From UTCHB3 sp964371075 (GTDB lineage: Bacteria > Bacteroidota > Ignavibacteria > Ignavibacteriales > Ignavibacteriaceae), in NCBI GenBank assembly GCA_964371075.1, contig CAYJKN010000006.1, positions 248,001 through 312,000 of the forward strand: a stretch of DNA of 64,000 nt, in the 5' to 3' direction. Positions 33,409 to 42,560 of this stretch are shown here, piece after piece (within the stretch, counting starts at the first letter, position 1; the number at the start of each line of letters is the position of its first letter). The translations under genes were made by a program, and so were the position numbers. The notes under the pieces were generated by a model. It saw only the letters and a list, made by a program, of their open reading frames with translations. It was not told where the DNA came from and did no database searches.

Positions 33409-34179
33409 TTGAAAGATTCTTCAGAAAACTTATATAAAACAGCGATCGAGCAACTTGCTTCAGAGTCGGGACTCCCCGCACTCTTTTTACGCAGGGCTAC
33501 AATGTTGTTTGAAGAAGGAAAGTTTGATGAAGCTCTTCTTGAGGTAAAAGGGGGATTAAAATATTTCCCCGGTCACCCTCCGGCATATTATTTATTGATC
33601 AGGATTTTTCTTGAACTTAAAAAACCAAATCTTGCTGAGATCACCCTCAATTCTGCAGCCAAATTTTTTGCTACAAATGAACTCACAAACTACTATCGTG
33701 AGTTGATTAATGAAGTCGCAGATGAGATAGAAAACAGGGATTCCAAAGAGGCAGATACCATTTCAAAGTTCTCTATCCCTGAATCAGAGGAAGAACCGGA
33801 ACCGGAGCCACTGCATGACGAAATTGAAACCGATGAATTGGAATTGGATGAGAGTGCACCATCCCAAGAGACAGGGCCATGGAATGACATCGAACCGGAG
33901 GAAGAGGATACAATAGACGGGTCTTATCACAACATCGAATCTGCGAACAATGATGAATCTCCCGAACAATTACCTGAAGAAAAACAGGTTAAACCATTAG
34001 ATATCGCCCCACACGGAGATGAGATAATCACCGCAGGGATGGCAATTATTTACGCCCGCCAGGGAAACACACCAAAAGCGATTGAGATATTTTCAAAACT
34101 AATTGAAAAAGAACCTGAGAAAAAAGAGAGTTATGAAAAAATCATCTCATTACTCAGGAGCAAATCTCAACCAATCTGA
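33409..34179 (+). CDS. TPR protein with a long acidic linker
   Basis: The TTG start has AAGGA upstream. The 256-residue protein has about two TPR units at residues 10-85 (ALFLRRATMLFEEGKFDEAL, LRG-like helices), an acidic linker at about 110-195 rich in Glu, Asp and Pro, and a single C-terminal TPR (MAIIYARQGNTPKAIEIFSK). No membrane segment. It is probably a scaffold protein. Its start follows lptE by 14 bp, and it overlaps the GT9 gene by one base. Confidence 0.7.
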   Translation: MKDSSENLYKTAIEQLASESGLPALFLRRATMLFEEGKFDEALLEVKGGLKYFPGHPPAYYLLIRIFLELKKPNLAEITLNSAAKFFATNELTNYYRELINEVADEIENRDSKEADTISKFSIPESEEEPEPEPLHDEIETDELELDESAPSQETGPWNDIEPEEEDTIDGSYHNIESANNDESPEQLPEEKQVKPLDIAPHGDEIITAGMAIIYARQGNTPKAIEIFSKLIEKEPEKKESYEKIISLLRSKSQPI

Positions 34180-35174
34180 TGTCACATAAAAAAATAGTTT
34201 TAGTCCGCTACGACCGGATTGGTGATGTTGTCCTTACTCTTCCGATGGCAGAAGTGTTAAAAAGCAGGGGTGACTGTGAACTCCTTTTTCTCGGAAGGGA
34301 TTACACACGGGTTTTAGCAGAGGCATCACCTTACATAGATGGTTTTATAAGTTGGGACGAGTTAAAAGACCTTTCGCCATTTGCCATTTCGACCGAACTT
34401 AAAAAGTTTCAATTCGACGAAGTTTATGTTGTTTCACCCGGATTCAAAATTGCTCTCGCATTATTCCTTGCAGGAATTAAAAAAAGAACCGGAATTGGCT
34501 ATCGCTGGTATTCATTTCTTTTTAATAACAAAGTATTTGAGCACAGAAGAACAGCCCAAAAAAATGAATTGGAATACAATCTTTCGATGTTGGGGTGGCA
34601 GGGGGAATACCATTTCCCGTCGAACTTTTTTTCAGGAATCTCGAAATTTGACCGGTTTTTGCTTGATACAACAAAAATTATCACGATTATTCATCCGGGA
34701 AGCGGGGGAAGTGCTGCCGATTTACCGTTGGAAACATTTCGAGAACTCACTTCAAAATTGTGTAAAGATGGAAGATTTATTGTATATTTAACAGGATCAA
34801 AGGAAGAGATCAAAAAGTGTGAAATTGTTAAAGGGGATAGTGATGCAAAGATATTGGCGGGGGATTTGTCACTTACTGAATTGATCTCATTCATAAAAGA
34901 GGGAGATTTATTCATTTCAAATTCGACCGGACCTTTACATATTGCAGCAGCAGCAGGGTGTTTCATGGTTGGGTTTTATCCACGGGTGGTTCAGTGCTCT
35001 GTGGAGAGATGGGGACCATATACCGACAGAAAATTGATATTTAAGCCTGAAATCGAGTGTTCTGATTGTACACTGAAACAATGTGCCTCATTGGGGTGTA
35101 TGAGCAGTATAAGCAGCGAAAATATTTTTGCTGCAATTGATAAGAAGATTATAGAAATAAAGAATGGAAATTAA
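34179..35174 (+). CDS. Family 9 glycosyltransferase (heptosyltransferase-like)
   Basis: The 331-residue protein has the GT-B features of GT9/Waa heptosyltransferases: N-terminal IVLVRYDRIGDVVLTLPMAE, central IIHPGSGGSAADLPLETF and C-terminal FISNSTGPLHIAAAAG. These enzymes add heptose or similar sugars to the LPS core. Two C-terminal cysteine pairs (ECSDCTLKQCASLGC) are also typical. It starts ATGA-style on the upstream stop and fits with LptE in an LPS-related cluster. Confidence 0.9.
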   Translation: MSHKKIVLVRYDRIGDVVLTLPMAEVLKSRGDCELLFLGRDYTRVLAEASPYIDGFISWDELKDLSPFAISTELKKFQFDEVYVVSPGFKIALALFLAGIKKRTGIGYRWYSFLFNNKVFEHRRTAQKNELEYNLSMLGWQGEYHFPSNFFSGISKFDRFLLDTTKIITIIHPGSGGSAADLPLETFRELTSKLCKDGRFIVYLTGSKEEIKKCEIVKGDSDAKILAGDLSLTELISFIKEGDLFISNSTGPLHIAAAAGCFMVGFYPRVVQCSVERWGPYTDRKLIFKPEIECSDCTLKQCASLGCMSSISSENIFAAIDKKIIEIKNGN

Positions 35175-35175
35175 A

Positions 35176-35970
35176 ATGAAACGAGTAATTTTTAGCATCA
35201 CACTTTTGGGAGCCATGTTTCTACTTGGTGGTTTTTTTACGCCCGGTGATGTGTACGATGATTTTCCAAAAGTAACAAATAAAGCTTTTAAAGTAGGTGA
35301 AAAACTTACATTCAATGTTAATTATGGATTTGTAACGGCAGGAATTGCCACAATGCAGATTCCTGCAAAGAAAAAAGTTGCCGGAAGAGATACATACAAT
35401 GTTTTGTTTCAGGTTAACTCTGTTCCCTCTTTTGATGGTGTATTTAAAGTTCGTGACAGATATGAATCTTATCTTGATGTAGAGGGTTTATTCCCATGGA
35501 GATTTGAACAGCACATTAAAGAAGGTAGTTTTACAAAAGATTATTCAGCTTTTTTTGATCACAGAGCAGGAAAAGCGAAAACATCTGATGGTGACTACAA
35601 ACTCCCAAAATATACACACGACATAATTTCAGCATTTTACATCTGCCGTACATTTGATTATTCAAAATCAAAAAAGGGTGATATAATAAAACTCAAAAAC
35701 TTTTATGAAGGCAAAGTTCATCAGCTTGATGTTGTTTTCAGAGGACGAGAGAGAATTAGTGTAGCTGCCGGAAAATTTGATTGTGTGATCCTCGAACCCC
35801 TCGTAAGAAAAGGTGGACTTTTCAAAAACGAAGGAAGCATCTATGTCTGGTTGACTGACGATGATATCAAGATGCCTGTTAAGGTAAAAACCAAAGTTGT
35901 TATCGGTTCAATTGATGCAGAACTTACCAAATATGAAGGTTTGGCGGGGAAACTAACCTCAAAAAGGTAA
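35176..35970 (+). CDS. DUF3108 exported protein
   Basis: I start at ATG 35176, right after the GT9 stop, giving MKRVIFSITLLGAMFLLGGF as a signal peptide; an ATG four codons earlier is possible. The 264-residue protein matches the DUF3108 pattern: FKVGEKLTFNVNYGFVTAGI, DRYESYLDVEGLFPWRFEQH, and FVWLTDD-like IYVWLTDDDIKMPVKVKTKV. Members are predicted periplasmic beta-rich proteins of unknown role, often found near LPS or lipoprotein genes. Confidence 0.85.
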   Translation: MKRVIFSITLLGAMFLLGGFFTPGDVYDDFPKVTNKAFKVGEKLTFNVNYGFVTAGIATMQIPAKKKVAGRDTYNVLFQVNSVPSFDGVFKVRDRYESYLDVEGLFPWRFEQHIKEGSFTKDYSAFFDHRAGKAKTSDGDYKLPKYTHDIISAFYICRTFDYSKSKKGDIIKLKNFYEGKVHQLDVVFRGRERISVAAGKFDCVILEPLVRKGGLFKNEGSIYVWLTDDDIKMPVKVKTKVVIGSIDAELTKYEGLAGKLTSKR

Positions 35971-36063
35971 AAACTGATCTCAGTAGTTAAATTTCATAAA
36001 AATGTAGTATAATGTGGTTTAAGTTGCCTGATTTTTTAAACCGATAAAGAATTGGATAGAGAG

Positions 36064-36435
36064 ATGTTTGAGTGTCCCGAATGTGGCGCACTATTTGATA
36101 GTGGCGCCCCCGTTTGTCCCGAGTGTGGTGTGGTTGTTGACAATCCACCCGATGGTTCTGTAAGTTTCTACACAGATGAATTTCTTCTCGTTTACAGTTG
36201 TTATGATCTGTATGAAGCTGAAATGATAAAAGCCAATTTGGAAAGTGGCGGGATAACAACATGGATTGTGAACAAAAAAGACAGCTCTTACCCCGGTTTA
36301 GGGAATATGTCAGCAATTCTAATATTCGTTAAAGTTGAGGATAGCGAATCGGCTTTCGAATTTTTAAAGGAATATGACGAATCAAAAAAAGCCGATATTA
36401 AAGAAGACCCTGATTCGGAAGTGGCTTTCAACTAA
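36064..36435 (+). CDS. Zinc-ribbon plus DUF2007 protein
   Basis: The ATG at 36064 follows GAGAG and is chosen over an in-frame TTG at 36052. The 123-residue protein starts with a zinc ribbon (C4-x2-C7 and C18-x2-C21, in CPEC/CPEC) and continues with a DUF2007 signal-transducing-like domain (FLLVYSCYDLYEAEMIKANL, then ESGGI). The acidic C-terminal tail runs into the start of cdsA. The function is not established. Confidence 0.75.
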   Translation: MFECPECGALFDSGAPVCPECGVVVDNPPDGSVSFYTDEFLLVYSCYDLYEAEMIKANLESGGITTWIVNKKDSSYPGLGNMSAILIFVKVEDSESAFEFLKEYDESKKADIKEDPDSEVAFN

Positions 36436-36460
36436 CCAAAAGAGGACATCTCTCTCTTAT

Positions 36461-37279
36461 ATGAAATTTACCGACCTGACCTCCAGAGTTGCAATTGCAC
36501 TCACTCTTGGACCTCTCGTATTAGCAACTGCCTGGTTTGGTGGTTACTGGTTTATGGGGGTTGTTGCATTGATAGCTGCTGTTTCTTATTACGAATTTAG
36601 TCTCATGGCATTCAAAAAAGAAGCAAGTTCATCGATCTGGTCGGGGATAACCCTTCTCCTGCTGTTCCTCGTAAATTTAAAATTTAACCGGCTTGATACA
36701 CTTGAATCGATATATGTCGTAACTCTTGTTGTTATGTTCAGAGAATTATTCAAAAACAAGGGTTCGGCGATTCTTAATGTTGGTGCAACACTCACAGGGA
36801 TATTTTATATCGGAGTTTGCGCCGGAAGTCTCTATATGATCAGGGCATTTGGTGATTTTAGTGGTGATCAGGCGGGTTTGTTTGTTATCTCCTATTTGGT
36901 TTCAATCTGGTTGAGTGATACAGCAGCATATTTTGGTGGAGTAACTTTTGGTAAACACAAGTTAATGAAGCGGGTGAGTCCCAAAAAAAGCTGGGAAGGC
37001 TTTTATTTTGGACTGGCAGGAGCCATTGGCAGTTTTTTCCTTTTCAGATATCTTTTTCTCAATTTTCTAACTCCACTTGATGCTGTTATCCTGGGGCTCA
37101 TAGTTGGGATTGTTGGACCAATGGGAGATCTTGTTGAATCACTTTTGAAGAGGGATGCAGGGGTGAAAGATTCATCAAACATTTTAAAGGGGCATGGTGG
37201 TTTTTTTGACCGTTTTGATTCGGTAATTGCATCTGCACCCATCATCTATATTTATTTAAAAAATTTCATAAATCTTTAG
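36461..37279 (+). CDS. cdsA: Phosphatidate cytidylyltransferase
   Basis: I start at ATG 36461, preceded by AGAGGA, giving 272 residues with about eight membrane helices. The CDP-diacylglycerol synthase signature is at the C-terminus: SLLKRDAGVKDSSNILKGHG followed by GFFDRFD. The enzyme makes CDP-diacylglycerol from phosphatidate and CTP, the branch point for phospholipids. A longer frame starting at 36374 adds a basic non-conserved extension and is rejected. Confidence 0.94.
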   Translation: MKFTDLTSRVAIALTLGPLVLATAWFGGYWFMGVVALIAAVSYYEFSLMAFKKEASSSIWSGITLLLLFLVNLKFNRLDTLESIYVVTLVVMFRELFKNKGSAILNVGATLTGIFYIGVCAGSLYMIRAFGDFSGDQAGLFVISYLVSIWLSDTAAYFGGVTFGKHKLMKRVSPKKSWEGFYFGLAGAIGSFFLFRYLFLNFLTPLDAVILGLIVGIVGPMGDLVESLLKRDAGVKDSSNILKGHGGFFDRFDSVIASAPIIYIYLKNFINL

Positions 37280-37283
37280 GAAT

Positions 37284-38576
37284 ATGGCAAAAAAAGTCGG
37301 GGTGATTACCCTTGGTTGTTCAAAAAATACTGTTGACTCAGAACGATTGATGAATCAACTATTGTTAAACGGATATGAATTAACAGATAATCCGGAAGAA
37401 GCTGATACAGTTATTCTCAATACATGTGGATTTATTGAAGCAGCCAAACAGGAATCGATTGAAGAGATACTTAAGGCAGTAAAACTAAAAAATGATGGCG
37501 TTATTGAAAATGTGATTGTTGCAGGTTGTCTGAGTGAACGATATAAAGATGACCTGATGGCAGAGATTCCTGAAGTTGATAAATTTTACGGTACTGAAAA
37601 GTATGAAGAAATAATAGAGGATATGGGGGGGCATCTGAAATATGAACTGTTGGGTGAAAGACACCTTACAGGTCAGAGTCATTTTGCTTACCTAAAAATT
37701 TCCGAGGGGTGTGATCATCCCTGTTCATTTTGCTCAATTCCACTTATGCGTGGGCTTCACAAATCGAAGCCGATTGAAGATTTGATCGCAGAAACCAGAT
37801 TCCTCGTAAAACAGGGGGTGAAGGAACTGATTATTATCGGGCAAGACACTACTGACTATGGAAAAGATATCTATGGGAAGAGAAATCTTGCTGAGTTGTT
37901 GCGGAAACTCTCATTGATTGAGGGGATCGAGTGGGTCAGGTTGATGTATGCGTATCCGTCCCATTTTCCGGATGACTTGATTGATGAGATTGCGGATAAC
38001 CCTAAAATAGTAAAATATGTCGATATTCCTCTGCAACATATTAGTGATCCTGTACTCAAATCGATGAGAAGGGGGATAACTCAAAGAGTAACTCGTGAAC
38101 TGTTGGATAAACTTAGAAAAAGAATCCCGGGTGTAACCATTCGGACAACTTTTATTACTGGTTATCCTGCTGAGACGGAGGAAAATTTTAAGGAATTACT
38201 TCAGTTTATCAAAGATTTTAAGTTCGACCGTCTTGGTGTATTTACTTTTTCTGTGGAAGAGAACACTTCGAGTTTTATACTCGGAGATCCTGTACCCGAA
38301 AAAGAAAAAAATCGCAGAAAGCGGAGAATAATGGAAATTCAGAAAAAAATCTCAACGCAGAATAATGCACTTTATGTCGGTTCAACTCAAAAAGTGATCA
38401 TTGATTCTGAAGAGGGAGATTATTATATCGGCAGAGGCACGATGGATGCACCCGAGGTTGACTGTGAAGTTATTATTGACAGAGAAGACCATGACCTGGT
38501 TCCCGGGGATATGGTAAACGTTTTAATCTATGATTCAGCCGAATATGATTTATTTGGCAAGATTGAGAGAGACTGA
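37284..38576 (+). CDS. rimO: Ribosomal protein S12 methylthiotransferase
   Basis: The 430-residue radical-SAM enzyme modifies Asp of ribosomal protein S12. N-terminal UPF0004 cysteines lie in ITLGCSKN, LNTCGFIEAA and VAGCLSERY. The radical-SAM cluster motif is GCDHPCSFCSIPLMRG, and a TRAM domain ends the protein. The GCSKNTVDSE and CGFI-x-A-A elements identify RimO rather than MiaB. It lies four bases after cdsA. Confidence 0.96.
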   Translation: MAKKVGVITLGCSKNTVDSERLMNQLLLNGYELTDNPEEADTVILNTCGFIEAAKQESIEEILKAVKLKNDGVIENVIVAGCLSERYKDDLMAEIPEVDKFYGTEKYEEIIEDMGGHLKYELLGERHLTGQSHFAYLKISEGCDHPCSFCSIPLMRGLHKSKPIEDLIAETRFLVKQGVKELIIIGQDTTDYGKDIYGKRNLAELLRKLSLIEGIEWVRLMYAYPSHFPDDLIDEIADNPKIVKYVDIPLQHISDPVLKSMRRGITQRVTRELLDKLRKRIPGVTIRTTFITGYPAETEENFKELLQFIKDFKFDRLGVFTFSVEENTSSFILGDPVPEKEKNRRKRRIMEIQKKISTQNNALYVGSTQKVIIDSEEGDYYIGRGTMDAPEVDCEVIIDREDHDLVPGDMVNVLIYDSAEYDLFGKIERD

Positions 38577-38577
38577 T

Positions 38578-39852
38578 ATGAAAAGATTATTTTTATTTTT
38601 TATCCTGGTGTTCACAGTGGGGATTAATGCCCAGCCGGATCAGGGCAAACCAGAGGATTACAGTCGCGAACCTGTTTTCTATTTTGATATATATAATTTT
38701 TATTCCGGTGACAGTGCAAACACAAAAGTTGATTTTTTTCTTCAACTCCCGTTTGAGAAATTGAGTTTTATTAAAGCCGGTGAAAAGTTTCGAGCTGAAT
38801 ATTCGGTTTCTGTGACAGTGAATGATGAAAATAAACTAAAACTCATTACTGAAAAATCGTGGACCGAAAAGATTGAGTTGATGGATTTTAACAAAACAAA
38901 TTCAAAATCAGACTACAATCTTTCAGCAAGATCATTTAAACTCGCTCCCGGAAAATATTATTTCACGATCCTTGTAGAAGATTTGGATTCGCGGAAGGAA
39001 TATAGAGCAGAAGCTGAGGTTCCTGTTCGTACTTTTGATCAGGAGCTTGCAATAAGTGATATAATGCTGATTTCAAGCAAGACTACATCTGAAACCGGAA
39101 CTGTTAAAATTGTTCCTAATCTTTCCCGTAATGTGGCAGCTCAGAAAGGTGGAATTCCAATATTTTTTGAAGTTTATTCCTCTGCTGAAAGAGATCTTGA
39201 ACTCACATACACAATAGTGGACACAAAAAACAATCCTCTATTTACCGACAAAAAGATTGAAAAACTTAAAACGGGGAATACCCAACTTTTTTATACCTTT
39301 GACTTCAAGGATGCCGGAATGGGTGAATACCGGATGGTAATCAGTGCTCCGTTTGTAGATGATAATACCGTTGTTGTGAGCACAAAGTCATTCTTTTCCA
39401 GATGGTCAGGTATGCCGGCAACTGCTAAAGATCTTGAAAAAGCATCAGATCAGATGATTTATATTGCCGGTCCCGACGAGATTGATTTTATTCAGGATGG
39501 GAAAGATTTTGCCGAGAAACTCGACAGATTTATGGAATTTTGGGAGAAAAAAGACCCGACTCAGGGAACACCTGAGAACGAGGTTTTTAACGAGTATTAC
39601 CGAAGAATAGAGTTTGCAAATAAAAACTTTAAACAAATGCTTGAAGGTTGGAGGAGTGACATGGGTATGGTTTATATCACCCTTGGATCACCAAACAATG
39701 TTGAGAGACATCCCTTTGAATATGACAGCAAACCTTATGAAGTTTGGGACTACTACGACATTAACCGCAGATTTATATTCGTTGATCAGACAGGATTTGG
39801 AGATTATCGTCTGGTCACTCCGTTTTTTGGAGAATACCGGTACAGATATTAG
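38578..39852 (+). CDS. GWxTD-domain exported protein
   Basis: Starting at ATG 38578, one base after the rimO stop, the 424-residue protein has a signal peptide (MKRLFLFFILVFTVGINA, then Q), two beta-rich domains and a C-terminal GWxTD domain with GWRSDMGMVYITLGSPNNVE and PYEVWDYYDINRRFIF. The family name comes from the G-W-x-T-D motif (here GWRSD). It is common in Bacteroidota, Ignavibacteria and Acidobacteria; the function is unknown. Confidence 0.88.
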   Translation: MKRLFLFFILVFTVGINAQPDQGKPEDYSREPVFYFDIYNFYSGDSANTKVDFFLQLPFEKLSFIKAGEKFRAEYSVSVTVNDENKLKLITEKSWTEKIELMDFNKTNSKSDYNLSARSFKLAPGKYYFTILVEDLDSRKEYRAEAEVPVRTFDQELAISDIMLISSKTTSETGTVKIVPNLSRNVAAQKGGIPIFFEVYSSAERDLELTYTIVDTKNNPLFTDKKIEKLKTGNTQLFYTFDFKDAGMGEYRMVISAPFVDDNTVVVSTKSFFSRWSGMPATAKDLEKASDQMIYIAGPDEIDFIQDGKDFAEKLDRFMEFWEKKDPTQGTPENEVFNEYYRRIEFANKNFKQMLEGWRSDMGMVYITLGSPNNVERHPFEYDSKPYEVWDYYDINRRFIFVDQTGFGDYRLVTPFFGEYRYRY

Positions 39853-39861
39853 GAGTAAAAA

Positions 39862-40824
39862 TTGATACTTACAGTCACACTTAATCCGATAATTGAGCAG
39901 AGATTACATTTCTCAAAAGTTTTGAGAGGTGAAGCAAACAGAGCTCTTAAACAGAGTTATTATGCCGGTGGTAAGGGAATTAATGTTAGTCGCCAGTTGA
40001 ATAAAATGGGTATAAAAAACCTTGCATGCACTTTTCTTGGTGGTGATAACGGTAGAAGATTAAGAGCTACGATGACCGCGGAAGGAATTAACTTCACTGC
40101 CATTGCTGTGAAGTCGGAAACCAGAAGTGGAACGATTGTGATTGAAGATGAGCCGGTAAGGGTAACCCATCTTTTTGGCGAAAATTCGGTTATTACTCCT
40201 GAAGAAGTGAATGAATTTAAGTTCAAACTTGAAAAAATGATTCAAAATTGTGAGTATGTTGTCTTTTCCGGAAGCAGTCCTTCTCCTGCATGTGATGATA
40301 TTTTTGCTTATGGAGTTCAAATTGCTGAAAAATATGACAAAACCGCTGTCGTTGATACTTATGGCAAAGCGCTTGAATTTGCGATAAAAGAACAACCTGC
40401 GATTCTTCATATAAATAAAAAGGAAGCCTCCGACTATTTTGGTAAAAAGATAGAAGATGAAGCAGATGTAATCTCGGCTCTCGAGGAGTTTCATAAACTT
40501 GGAATTAAGATCGGAATTATTACCGATGGTGATTCCCCGGTTTACATGAATCATTTTGGGTTTATTCACAAAGTTACACCCCCTGAGATAAAGGTTATTG
40601 ATGAAACGGGGAGTGGAGATGCGTTTGTGGCAGGGCTTGTTTATGGCTTGTATAATGATGAGGTATTGACAGATATTCTGAGAATGGCAACAAGTTGTGG
40701 AGCTGCCAACGCAGGCAGTGTATCAGTTTGTGAGGTAGATTATGTCGACATTGAACACCTCCTTAATGATATTCTGATAGAGCCCATAGGCAAGAAAATG
40801 AACCTGATGAATGAAATGCTTTAA
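39862..40824 (+). CDS. PfkB-family 1-phosphofructokinase-like sugar kinase
   Basis: A TTG start follows a clear AGGAG. The 320-residue protein has the LacC/FruK subgroup features: ILTVTLNPIIEQRLHF at the N-terminus, YYAGGKGINVSRQL and the PfkB signature DETGSGDAFVAGLVYG with the catalytic Asp. It would phosphorylate fructose-1-phosphate, tagatose-6-phosphate or a similar sugar phosphate. No sugar transporter is nearby, so the true substrate is open. Its end overlaps the next gene by 14 bases. Confidence 0.88.
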   Translation: MILTVTLNPIIEQRLHFSKVLRGEANRALKQSYYAGGKGINVSRQLNKMGIKNLACTFLGGDNGRRLRATMTAEGINFTAIAVKSETRSGTIVIEDEPVRVTHLFGENSVITPEEVNEFKFKLEKMIQNCEYVVFSGSSPSPACDDIFAYGVQIAEKYDKTAVVDTYGKALEFAIKEQPAILHINKKEASDYFGKKIEDEADVISALEEFHKLGIKIGIITDGDSPVYMNHFGFIHKVTPPEIKVIDETGSGDAFVAGLVYGLYNDEVLTDILRMATSCGAANAGSVSVCEVDYVDIEHLLNDILIEPIGKKMNLMNEML

Positions 40825-42556
40825 GCTCTTTTTTCTTTTTATATCCACACCTCTATTTTGCCAATCGATAACCGGAATCGAATTTTCGGGGGATCGACCA
40901 TTGGAAGGAAAAGAGTTAACCACGGCTTTAGGGATAACTTTCCCGATAAAAACCGAACTTTTTAATCTTGATTCTTTAAATCACCGTATCTCCACCAAAT
41001 TGAATTCCAAAGGTTATTTCCATCATCGTCTGACTTCTGTAATTACTCCAACAGATTCCTCAACTTCAAAAATATTTGTAAATATAACCTCCGGTCCCAG
41101 AGCAGTTCTGAAATCACTAAAATTTCTCAACGGTTCTGATTCATTAATCCTGGGGATGAGGGCACTCGACTTTAGTGAGGGAAACCCTTATGATGAGATT
41201 GAGATACAGTCTGTTTTTATTGAAATCCTGGATGAACTTGAAAAAAGAGGATACCCATTTGCAAAGATTGTGGTAAATTCTCTCGGATTGGAAATATCCG
41301 CAGATTCTTCCTCCTCTTCAGTTCACCTTAATATAACACTTGATTCAAATCTTAAAGCGGTCATCACCAAAATTGAAATAGTTGGCAATGAAAATACTTC
41401 CGCAGATGTAATTTTACGAGAAATTAAAGTAAAGTCAGGTGACATCTATTATCCACAAAACAACAGGTTGCTCACTTCACGATTAAACAGGTTACGCTTT
41501 TTTGAGCCGGTTCCCGATCCTGAATTCTACTTTAATGAAGGAAAAGAAGGAATACTAAAAATTACTGTAAAAGAGACAAATACCAATAATTTTGATGGTA
41601 TCATCGGTTACATACCACCTGCTCAAAACGAGGAGGCGGGTTATCTTACCGGACTCGTAAATATAAATATGAGAAATCTTTTTGGAACTGGAAGAAATTT
41701 TAGTTTTAAATGGCAACAACTCGACAGAAATTCGCAGGAACTTGATCTTCGTTATCTTGAACCCTTTTTATTTGGGCTCCCGCTAAACATCTCACCCCGG
41801 CTTTATCAAAGGAAACAGGACACTCTTTATGTTGATCGATTTGTTGAAGTAACAGCTGACTACCAGACGGGCGAAAATTTTGCATTCTCAGCAACCTTTG
41901 CATCACAATCGATAATCCCAACACTCTTCGAGAAACCGGTTTTTACTGTCTATAATTCTTCAATCCTTACCGGTGGGGTGGGGTTAAGATATGACACGCG
42001 TGATGACCCCGTGTCACCTGTAAGTGGAATCAATTTCTTTTCCTCTTTTTCAATCTCCAACAAAAAAATAAATGGCCCTGCTGAGTTCATAACGGCAAAT
42101 CAGGTGCTGCAAGTAAACTTAAAAAAGATTAATTTTGATTTCGATTTATTTCTTGAAATATTTAACCGGAATGTGGTTGCCCTTGGAGTGAGTGTAAGAG
42201 AGATTCAGGGCGATTTTATTGAAGAGAGCGATTACTTTAAGCTTGGGGGTAATTCAACCCTTAGAGGGTATCGGGAGGAACAATTCAGGGGTAACAGGGT
42301 GGCATGGTCCAATATTGAATACAGATATCTGATTTCGAGACGGTCATACCTGTTTGCTTTTTTTGATTCAGGGTATTATCTCGTAAATGGCAATGAATCG
42401 AGAAAAATTGTTGAAACAAGCGCATTCAAAAACGGATACGGTTTTGGAATGAGTTTTGAAACGGGCATTGGTCTTTTAAGTGTAAGTTATGCTCTCGCCT
42501 CCGGTGAGGGGTTTAGTGATGGTAAAATCCATTTTGGAATAATCAACCAATTTTGA
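40811..42556 (+). CDS. Omp85-superfamily outer-membrane protein (BamA/TamA-like)
   Basis: The 581-residue protein has a signal peptide (MKCFKLFFLFISTPLFC), two or three POTRA domains up to about residue 260 (the third includes ITKIEIVGNENTSADVILRE) and a C-terminal barrel. The conserved lid-loop motif is GGNSTLRGYREEQFRGN. It is shorter than BamA and probably a TamA-like or accessory Omp85 protein that inserts or exports other envelope proteins. The ATG lies inside the end of the sugar kinase gene. Confidence 0.9.
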   Translation: MKCFKLFFLFISTPLFCQSITGIEFSGDRPLEGKELTTALGITFPIKTELFNLDSLNHRISTKLNSKGYFHHRLTSVITPTDSSTSKIFVNITSGPRAVLKSLKFLNGSDSLILGMRALDFSEGNPYDEIEIQSVFIEILDELEKRGYPFAKIVVNSLGLEISADSSSSSVHLNITLDSNLKAVITKIEIVGNENTSADVILREIKVKSGDIYYPQNNRLLTSRLNRLRFFEPVPDPEFYFNEGKEGILKITVKETNTNNFDGIIGYIPPAQNEEAGYLTGLVNINMRNLFGTGRNFSFKWQQLDRNSQELDLRYLEPFLFGLPLNISPRLYQRKQDTLYVDRFVEVTADYQTGENFAFSATFASQSIIPTLFEKPVFTVYNSSILTGGVGLRYDTRDDPVSPVSGINFFSSFSISNKKINGPAEFITANQVLQVNLKKINFDFDLFLEIFNRNVVALGVSVREIQGDFIEESDYFKLGGNSTLRGYREEQFRGNRVAWSNIEYRYLISRRSYLFAFFDSGYYLVNGNESRKIVETSAFKNGYGFGMSFETGIGLLSVSYALASGEGFSDGKIHFGIINQF

Positions 42557-42560
42557 GTTT

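Noticed and set aside
40060..40569. 169-codon minus-strand frame opposite the PfkB-family kinase
   Set aside because: Antisense shadow of a conserved gene; no recognisable domain or start signal.
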